Origin: Sanguinoderma infundibulare
Lineage: Eukaryota; Basidiomycota; Agaricomycetes; Polyporales; Polyporaceae
Length of the DNA stretch: 64,000 nucleotides
Direction: 5' to 3'
Assembly: GCA_032821775.1 (NCBI GenBank)
Contig: JAVLRN010000011.1
Coordinates: 930,001 to 994,000 of the forward strand
The position numbers were made by a program, and so were the translations under genes. The notes below the pieces were generated by a model, which saw nothing but the letters and a program-made list of their open reading frames with translations, made no database searches and was not told the origin of the DNA. Positions 56,271-64,000 of the stretch are shown piece after piece; positions within the stretch are counted from its first letter, which is position 1, and each line of letters starts with the position of its first letter.

Positions 56271-58500
56271 CTATAGCATGTCGGTGGCCATTAGGTAGTT
56301 CACGAGGATTGCGTCTCGTACTGGGAATGGCAGGGTGGGGTGATGGTCAGCCGATCCGGACAATCGATGACAAAACGATACATACTGCGGATAAGCACCG
56401 CCGAAGTCATGTCAATGTTCTTCGCAGACAGGAAATGGTCAGTGGCCAGGACAAGCAATTTGGGTCCAATGGTACTCACAATAGCGCAAGTAGTATGTAC
56501 ATGTAGCTGTCTTGGTTCAGGCGAGTGATGGTGGTGCATTGCGATGAACTTCTTCCGAAGGTCTGCCCCAACACAGAACCATCAACATCGACTCCAAACG
56601 ATCCGGGAGGGGAGAATAACAGTGGACTCACAGTCTGTGACGTGCGCCAGGTCATTTTCGTCCTTGTAGCTCTTCACATAACTCGAAAACTGCACGCCCG
56701 ATTTCAGTCTAGCATCCAGGATATCCGTCTTGTTTAGCAGCAGGATGAATTGCACAGTGCTCAGCAGTTTGCTGGAGCAAACGGTCTTCCACAGATTGAA
56801 CGAGTCCAGCTGAAAGCAGAGCATTAGAGAAGGCCAGGTCGCATAAAGAGCTCACAACGCACCAGACGATTCACGCTGCGGTCTTCTTGCAGGACTTCGT
56901 TGAACCCCGCTGTCGAACACATGAAAATGATTGCGTTGACTGCGACGATAGCGTGAGCTCAGCATTCGAAAGCGCTTCCAAATTTACCACGTACCGTCCT
57001 CGAAGAAGGGCACCCATGACGCTAAGCGGAGGCAGTTAAGCTGGATGTGACACCCAAGTGAATCAACAACATACCTCGCTGCCCTCGCGCCCCACCGACA
57101 TCGTAGAACACCCAGTGTTGACCAGATTCCTCGCCTGTCCGGTTCAAATACGCCTCAGCCCCGCTTCGCCCTTTGCAAAAACGAAGCAGCAAGCACCGAA
57201 CTCACTGGTCTCCATGACCAACCGGTGCTCCTCAACGCCGACCGTTTGCAGCCGCGCACGCAAAATATCATCTGAAACCAACGAACCGACGTCACTACCT
57301 CACTTGCGGCGCGCACACGAACGGGAAAAGGTACCGAAAGTGGGTCCGTAGCTCATGCTTGCTATTCGCTCCGCCTCGTCCAGGAAACTGCGCCAACCTT
57401 GAGCCCGCATATGAAAAGCAACCGAACGAGAGTACGCACAAGCCCGATTGCTCCCGCAACACGACCCCCTCCTCCTTCAGCCCCGTCTGGACGCTCTCGC
57501 TCGTCCACAGCGCGACGATGTCCGCCCTGCACGCGTCAAGAATCTGCTTCGCGTTCTCGAGCGCCTCAGCGTAGCTCTGGTGCTGCGGGCTCTGCGCCCC
57601 GTCCACCGACCTGCGCCGCTGCATGAGCGACTTCCAGCCGCGCCCGCCGCGCACGACGACCTCCGATGGGCGTGCGACGAGCTTCGGGCCTGGGCTCGAG
57701 GGCGACGAGGCGGACGCGAACTCGCGCTCGTGCACGGAGAGCTGCCGGGCGAGGATCATCTCGACCTGGCGCAGCGGCGACAGCGCGAGCTTGAACCGCC
57801 GGATCTCGCTGGAGGGCTGCGGCGGTTGCGATGCACGATGGTGCTGGTGCAGCACGCCGAAGCTCGTGCCCGTCGGGCTGCTGCCGCCCACGTCCCCGTG
57901 CGGGTGGTACGTCGTCGGGCTGGTGTTGGTGAGGTGGGGGCCGGAGGCGTGGGTGAGGACGTCGACGATGAAGTTGACGGAGCGGACGAGGTTGAGGTGG
58001 ATCACGGCGCGCCAGGCGTCGCTCTCCGCGCGGAGGGCCTTGGGTGTGAACTGCATCTGGAAGTTCTTGAGCATGGTCGACTTGCCCGACTCAGACTGCC
58101 CTGTTCGGGGGCGCGCGTTGCGTCATGTATGCATGCCATGGATGTTCCGAGGAAGCGTGATTGACAGTTCCCATCGAGCGCAATTCAAAATCAAACGTCC
58201 AGCATGAGTACTACTTAGAGAAGCTTCGCGAGGGACGGAGCGATATGTGTGCGCACCTAGCAGGAGCAAGCGCGTCTCTCCCTTCTGCCTCTTCCGTACC
58301 GACTGGCGTTCGAGCTCAAGCGCATGGTCAATCGCGTCGGACACTCTCTTCGCCTCCCTCTCCTCCTCTAGCCGAAGCGCTCTCTCGAGGTCCGTCTCGC
58401 CCGGCGGTGGATATGGCGGCCAGTGGCTGCCTTCGCGCGCATACTCGTCGGTAGAGACGGGCTCCTTGCCTTTGCCCAGGCTGCTGTCCGAGAAAGGCAT
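56271..58500 (-). CDS. Atypical long G-protein alpha subunit
   Basis: A minus-strand gene of about nine exons. The N-terminal extension (PPYPPPGETDLERALRLEEE, SDAIDHALELERQSVRKRQK) precedes G1, LLLLGQSESGKSTMLKNFQM. The helical domain carries an insertion of about 100 residues (57600-57960). Switch I reads ILRARLQTVGVEE, G3 reads FYDVGGARGQR and G4 reads ILLLNKTDILD. Then comes YLRKKFIAMHHHHSPEPRQL, G5 HVHTTCAI, and the end IRDAILVNYLMATDML at 56271. All nucleotide-binding motifs are present, but the Gln after DVGG, which positions the water for GTP hydrolysis, is Ala. The start at 58500 (MPFSDSS) is preferred; an in-frame ATG at 58596 is an alternative. Probably membrane-associated signalling; partners unknown. 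Confidence 0.88.
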
Positions 58501-60164
58501 GCTTGACAGGGAGTCGTGCTTGCTGCTGTCCGGTCGCCAGTCCAAGAGACGGCTGAAGGAGGTCAGACGAGCGCGTTTGAATCCAGCAAGCCGCATGCAA
58601 CGCGGGCCCGCTAGCAGACAGGCAGAATGGCGCCAGGGGCGAAATAGAGAGAAGAAGAGCTGCGGGAGAGTGAGGGCGCAGAATCAAGTCTTTCGTGCGC
58701 CGCCAGGCGTGCGTCGGTACTTAGCTGGCTCGGCGGAGCAACGCGTTGCCGTTAATACGGAGGGCAGGGCGCGGTCTCCGGGATCGATGATGGGAGATCT
58801 ATGAGATTTGATGATGGTGCCCACAGACGCTTCGCCCACTCGACGACGGCCCTTGGAATTTTCGAACGTCCCCTTGGAACCCAGGCCATCGCTACGCCGT
58901 ACGAATCGGACGGAGGCCTACGGTGGCACTTGGGTGGCACGAAACCCTTGCGCTCACCCTGACCGGCACCCTGGGCTCCCCGCCGAATCCGCGCACCAGA
59001 ATGTCGGGTGACCATTGGACTGCAGGACTGGTACTCAGCCGAGGCGACCGAAGACAAGTTCCCGGCGCGATCCTGTTCGCGGTGGCGACGGTGGCGGCCA
59101 CGTTGTGTGTGCAGCCTAAGAGATAAAGTAATTGGGAAAAAGTCAGCGCGGCACCTGAACGTTTGGAGTAAGTATTTGGGGCAAATCACATACCTGTGGC
59201 GGCTAAGCGATGTTCACGATGGTCGTTGGTTTGCTTTGGTTTGAGACTAGGACAGGTTTGGGTACCCCGCCTCAGGCGTCTGTTGTGGGTTGTGTGACTA
59301 TGACGTTGAGTGCAAGTACTGCAAACGAGATCCAAGGAATGACACACTCGTGTCTCTCGCTCTTCTTGACATTTCTGACGGCTGTGTGCCCGCTTGCGGC
59401 AGTCGCGAAGTCGGCCTTATGTCGGTGGTCAACCCAGGAACAAGGCCGTAGGCTCAAGGGGTAAAGCTAAGATACTGCTTAGGATGATCTGATAGCCGGC
59501 TAGTAGGGAAAGTCAAGATGCGACAATCACGATATTTGCGGGCGACCCGAAGGAAAATCCTGGCAAGGCCATTGAGCATGATTATGAAAGGTGCGCATCC
59601 CATATGATAGCCACTCACCCGGTTGTTGTCAGCTTCTGCGAGTGCCTGACAGTGCCTGCGCGCTGTATGCGTGCTAATGTAAGACGCGTCGCTGGTCCCA
59701 AAAGCATCGGTTTTGAGCCATTCTCCGGTGCTCGATGCTAGTCGATGTGGCCTGGATGTGGCTCAGGGTGGCGATATCGATAACGTTTGACTAGTGGACG
59801 AACAGGGACGAACCTTAACGGGTCTTGAGCGGCACACGTGGAGGTCTCTGCGCCTCTTCTGGCGCCGTCAATGCACAACGTTCCACTTTGACCACCAATT
59901 GCGCAGGCCTCCTTCAGGGCTCCCCTTTCAGCGCGACCTCATATGGAGACGTATGACTTTGATCTTCGAAATAAGGCGTAGTGCTACGTAAGTTTGGGGT
60001 GTCCACGTGGGCACCCTAGAGTAGGTCCCACCATTTTTGCACATTCGAATGTCACTGACCTCGTGCTCTTGCAGAACGGGGCGGGCTGGTGGAGCCCTGT
60101 TCGACTGCTTATTTGTCTTCACAGCGTCAGAACACTCCCATTGGCAATGTCTTCCCGAAGTGAC
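58501..60164. other. 1.7-kb stretch upstream of G-alpha
   Basis: Should contain the G-alpha promoter. Frames on both strands (for example 58752-59189 minus and 59210-59464 plus) carry no motif. No RNA gene or repeat is seen. Confidence 0.45.
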
Positions 60165-60370
60165 TTGGGACGGTGGCCAATAGAACGGTTGCCTCATCGG
60201 TTCCGTCTGGGTCCGCGGCCGAACTGCTCCTCCACAACTTCCACCTTGCATCAGAGCCTCTCATCGGCTTCTGCGTCGGGTCCTTCGTCTCCGGACCGTT
60301 GTCCAGCCAAGTCCACCCTTGCCTGGCTCCTGACGCGGATGACCGTCCAGTAGCCCTCTTGATATTGTGC
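60165..60370 (+). pseudogene. MFS transporter relic
   Basis: Reads NRTVASSVPSG, AAELLLHNFHLASEP, LIGFCVGSFVSGPLSSQ, then DDRPVALLIL. This aligns with RTFASSAPAGYAIELLVRFH, SLFVMGFCVGPLLWGPLSEQ and YGRRPVLII of the intact MFS gene 2 kb downstream. About ten residues of the first loop and helix 2 are missing, and the intron boundary is no longer functional. No start or later helices are preserved in one frame. It is a decayed duplicate of the neighbouring transporter gene. Confidence 0.65.
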
Positions 60371-61605
60371 TGTAGTCAGGCCTCGGCCCACCATTTCTTC
60401 GTCGTCATGCAGCTTGTCAAGCTGTTCTGGTGTGGGTCCGTGCTTTCAGTTGTGGGCGGCCCATCCACTAACAACCCTTCAACTGGACATCGTTCCCACA
60501 GACCAATTTTTGGGTATCTCTCACGGCTGGATTCTAGATGGCTCTCGCATTTCCTTGTACTCTCTGAATCGGTGCGTTCATTCAGAGCGAACGATCGTCG
60601 TGTAGCACTGATCCACCCCGCGGACCGCTCTCCAGGGTCAAACATCTAGGCACGCTCCGCAGCCTTTGCACTGGCAGCGTGCATGGCCGTAAGTAGCACC
60701 CTCCGCATCGTCTTTCCGATGTTCACTACTTAGTTGTTCCGCGCGCAGCCCACATTGAGCGTCAACCCTCAGGCTGTTGTATTGCAACTCTCCGGATACC
60801 GGTCACATTCTTCTCAAGAGGTACGAGTTCCCAAGGCAACCCCCTTTCTCTCCCCACGTTCCCGCAGAGCGTTGCGTGCAAAGTCTCCTCACAGCAGCGG
60901 GCGTATGGTCGTTTTGTATCGGCGCAGTATTATGGTCGTACGAGGCCAAATAAACCTTCCCGCGTTGCTTTCCGGCATTCGCTCTCTTTGCGCCTACTTG
61001 TCTCCGCCATCGTGCTTCTCGCGCAATCATATTTCTCGTGCTAGCGTGGTATTCATCCGCAAGACGGTCTCTGGGTTTTGTACGGGCACGTCGTGGCCGC
61101 GTGAGTTTTGATGTACGTGCTTGCGAACCCGTGACTGCTGAGTATACAACATGCTAAGCCCAGCTTCCTGGACTCACATTTCACCTTCCCTCAAAACCGA
61201 TCGGAGGAGGGTTCCGAGGCGGTGCAAAGAGTGCCACAATCTCCCTCTAACTCCTACTACACAGCGCCAGTTATCACCGATGAGCCGATTTGCATCGAGA
61301 GCGCTGGCCATACTCCTAGCATATGCGCAGGTATTCATACAAACTTTCTATCCTCATATTATATGAGTTTGACATTGCAGCTCGGGCTCGGGCTCGGATG
61401 GTCTCGTACATTTCAACGTGTCTCAGATGCTGATGCTGTCTTCCGAACATGTTTTCGCTGAGCATCCTCTTTCGTCGCGTGGGAGGCATGCTGTGTGGTA
61501 TTGGATTAAGGCGTAACATGGTGCGAGGATGCCTTACGATTTTCGTGATCATGCCAAGCTGCGGACTTTACGTGCAGGTATAAACTATGGGAGATTGGCG
61601 GGAGT
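60371..61605. other. Remainder of the decayed segment and MFS upstream region
   Basis: Some frames are protein-like (PTLSVNPQAVVLQLSG near 60753; AAGVWSFCIGAVLWSYEAK near 60895; a signal-like MSRFASRALAILLAYAQ at 61279), but none extends into a gene. They may derive from the same decayed transporter or be chance frames. Confidence 0.35.
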
Positions 61606-64000
61606 ATGGGACTCGTGCCACGCCCCCCGGATGGCCCCCGCTCCATGAGGATATACGCACCAAAGACGACGCTCACGACGCCTCGCACGACTTTCACGAA
61701 CTCGACCTCTTCAAATACTAGCACCAGCACCAGCACCAGCACTAGCACGACCTCCACTGGTTCGAGCACCGTGTCGAACTACACGAAAACGACGACTTCA
61801 AGTACGACTTACAAAACGACCCCTCACGAAAAAGCGAAGAAAATTTCCATGGTTTACCCCACCTCCGTGCAGGCAGAGTCCACCTCCCCCCCACCCGTCC
61901 GCGACAGCATGGATACCACCGTCCGCGACAGCATCGACGTCACAGTCAGAGGGAGCGTCGACGTCCCCAGGAAGAGCGTCGACGCCACCGTCCGGGAGAG
62001 CATCGATGGCACCGTCCGGGAGAGTATTGACGGCACCACTATTAGAGCGAGCACCGACACGCGGATCGAATTCAAAAGGCTCACCAAGGCCTCATACTCG
62101 GAGAAGCGAGACAGCGTCGAGATACGCACGATCTCGGATCCACCTGCTCCCGAGCAGGACTTCATGGTCCAGTTTGAGGAAGGCGAGCAGGAGAATCCGA
62201 AGGTGAGCCTTCCGAATCCAAGCCTGAAGAGTTTCCGCCGGGAACTTGTATGTACTGATTTTTGGCCTTGATATTAGAACTGGCCACGGTGGTACAGGTG
62301 GTACGTGACGATGCTCGCAGGCTTCTTGGGCTTCATTACGTGAGTGCCATCATGTGTATAAGCTCAGGTCCTTGCAGGTTGAGTACTTACGTTTCGGACG
62401 ACAGAACCTTCGCATCCTCCGCTCCCGCCGGGTACGCCATCGAGCTACTCGTCCGGTTCCACCTCAATTCCGAGCTCGACGCGCTTGTCATCTCCCTCTT
62501 TGTCATGGGCTTCTGCGTCGGCCCACTGCTCTGGGGCCCTCTGTCCGAGCAGGTGAGCGATGCGGCAGTCTTTTTCTAAAGGATACTCCGACCCATATGT
62601 GCCTCCCTTTCCCGCAGTACGGACGCCGACCAGTCTTAATCATCAGCTTCATCGGCTTTACGGTATGTTCTCGTTCCCGTCTACTCAAGTTGATTTGCTG
62701 AGGAGGAAACGCAGGTTTTCCAAGTCGCGTGTCCCTTTGCCCCCAACTTCGGTGCGATCGCTGCCTTCCGGCTCCTCGGCGGGATATTCTCTGCCGCGTC
62801 TCAGCCCATCGCGCCGTACGTGCTCGTGTTCCTTCGCTCTCAGTGATGTGCTTATGCGCTGTCTGTGCAGCGCCATCGCAGCGGACGTGTAAGCGCTCTC
62901 GTCTGAATCCCTGCTGACTATTAGTGCTTACCTTTTTGCATCATAGCTGGGATCTGGCGACTAGGGAGAAGGCTCTCACCATCCAAGCTATCGCGGCCTT
63001 CATCGGACCTACCCTGTACTGGTCTTCTCTTGTTTGTTTCATCGGATTACTTATGGTAGTTCCTCAGCGGGCCTCTAGTCAGCGGTTACATGGCGGCGGC
63101 AGGAGTAGACTGGGAGTGGTGTTTCTGGATGCTCGCCATAGCGGTTTGTTCAGAACGTCTTTCTAACGTAGCAAACATTGACACTGGATCGTCCACAGAC
63201 AGGAACGTGCACCCTCCTGCTCATCCTGACCTATCAGGAGACCTATAAGTAAGCCCCTGTCGCTTGCTTCGGATCCATAGTTGTACTGACGCCGTGCAGG
63301 CCGATCATCCTCGTTCGCAAAGCCAGGCGGCTACGTAAAGAGACTGGGGATGCCCGTTTTCGAGCCCATCTTGAGTTGGTGCAGCGGCCGACGCGGTCAG
63401 GGAGACTTCACGAGACGTTCGCGAGGCCCTTCGTCATGTTCGTCCGCGAGCCGACGCTGATCGCGACCACGTTCTATCTCTCGGTGAGCGTCTGGTCGCA
63501 TGCACGCCATTTCAACCACTCAAACTCATCCCGGAACTCCCAGTTCATCGGCGGGTGCCTGTATATGCTCTTCGAGGCCTACCCAATCGTCTTCCAACAA
63601 GGCTACGGATTCTCTCCCAGTGAGTACCTGTCGTTCCCGGTATCGGAATGCCCATATCTCATCATTTGCCACCTAGGCACGATGGCCTTGACGTACCTCC
63701 CGCTCACCGCCGGCCACTTCTTCGCACTGGCTATCGTAAATAACTCATCCTCCGTCCCTGCGAAACACGTCACGGTTACTGACTATACTTCTCCGTTCCA
63801 GTACCTCTGCGTGATCCAACCCGAGTACGAGCGCAAAGTTAAGGCATACGCCCCGCAACCCGTCCCTCCCGAGGAACGGCTCACCATGGCGGTGTGGTCC
63901 GCCCCGCTCTTCGCCGTCACCTTCTTCTGGTTCGGGTACGCCGGGTCGCGAGTCCATCAGCTACGCATCCATACTCACTGTCCGTCCACCTTGTCCTCCA
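61606..64000 (+). CDS. MFS transporter, DHA1-type (3' end outside window)
   Basis: A plus-strand gene truncated by the right edge. The cytosolic N-terminus is very long (about 210 residues): a Thr/Ser run, then VR.S.D repeats, then a charged stretch. A splice joins to NWPRWYRWYVTMLAGFLGFI (helix 1). Next come TFASSAPAGYAIELLVRFHL, FVMGFCVGPLLWGPLSEQ and YGRRPVLIISFIGFT, the loop 2-3 motif of the major facilitator superfamily. RLLGGIFSAASQPIAP is the helix 5 region of drug:H+ antiporter family 1. Later exons include RPFVMFVREPTLIATTFYLS, GGCLYMLFEAYPIVFQQGYG and YLPLTAGHFFALAI. It likely exports small molecules or drugs at the plasma membrane. The start could also be the ATG near 61849 (MVYPTS). 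Confidence 0.85.
61719..61748 (+). repeat. (AGCACC)n coding microsatellite
   Basis: About five AGCACC/AGCACT units coding for Ser-Thr repeats in the N-terminal region of the MFS transporter, if the upstream ATG is used. Confidence 0.8.

Noticed and set aside
57448..58164. A 238-codon plus-strand frame
   Set aside because: Antisense of the G-alpha helical domain, driven by GC-rich third positions. Composition is Arg/Ala/Leu with no family motif.
1..64000. CRISPR arrays, bacterial-type operons, transposases or retroelement domains
   Set aside because: No regularly spaced direct repeats, no DDE, reverse transcriptase or integrase motifs and no terminal repeats were found. The inverted arms carry ordinary cellular genes, not transposon ends.

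Overview
The window is nuclear DNA from a basidiomycete fungus, most likely an Agaricomycete of polypore type. The evidence is genes split by many short GT..AG introns (about 40-65 nt, with micro-exons of 15-25 nt), two intron-bearing nuclear tRNA genes, moderate-to-high GC, and families expanded or typical in Agaricomycetes: DUF6533-type seven-helix proteins, RING-IBR-RING ligases, F-box proteins, and an atypical long G-alpha. No transposase, reverse transcriptase, CRISPR array or operon-like packing is visible. Gene models were built by hand, by joining open frames at splice sites whose phases agree. Most exon joins are therefore inferred, but the protein families are clear where a symbol or family is given.

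Layout, 0-16 kb: a relic of a DUF1479 gene at the left edge, an NmrA/isoflavone-reductase-like oxidoreductase (-), an intact DUF1479 Fe(II)/2-oxoglutarate oxygenase-like gene (-), ribosomal protein eL20 (+), a head-to-tail array of three RBR-type E3 ubiquitin ligase genes (all -), and a secreted Ser/Thr-rich GPI-type protein (+). 16-28 kb: intron-containing tRNA-His (-), a DUF6533 membrane protein (-), a gene-poor stretch of about 3.9 kb, cyclophilin A (+), a methionine-permease-like transporter (+) and a disordered conserved protein (+).

28-43 kb: a gene broken by an apparent one-base shift (+), a 3-kb stretch with no recognised gene, then a striking inverted duplication. Its two arms of about 965 bp (32.1-33.1 kb and 38.3-39.3 kb) each carry a complete copy of a 212-residue tail-anchored protein gene. 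They enclose tRNA-Lys and a two-RRM RBMS/MSSP-like RNA-binding gene. A large multi-exon membrane protein (-) follows. 43-64 kb: MSH2 mismatch repair (-), fragments of single-pass membrane proteins (-), a secreted DUF3237-like protein (+) with a possible 80-residue gene just behind it, a dienelactone hydrolase (+), an F-box protein (-), a PMP3/UPF0057 proteolipid (-), an atypical G-alpha subunit (-), a relic of an MFS transporter (+), and an intact MFS transporter cut by the right edge (+).

The genes do not form one pathway. Housekeeping functions (eL20, CypA, MSH2, tRNAs) are interspersed with lineage-expanded signalling and turnover genes. The most unusual features are the inverted gene duplication around the RNA-binding gene, the tandem RBR trio with one shared phase-2 intron, the G-alpha with a changed catalytic glutamine, and three decayed or broken paralogues (DUF1479, the frameshifted gene, MFS). 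I do not see a clearly undescribed system; the candidates closest to that are set out in the findings.
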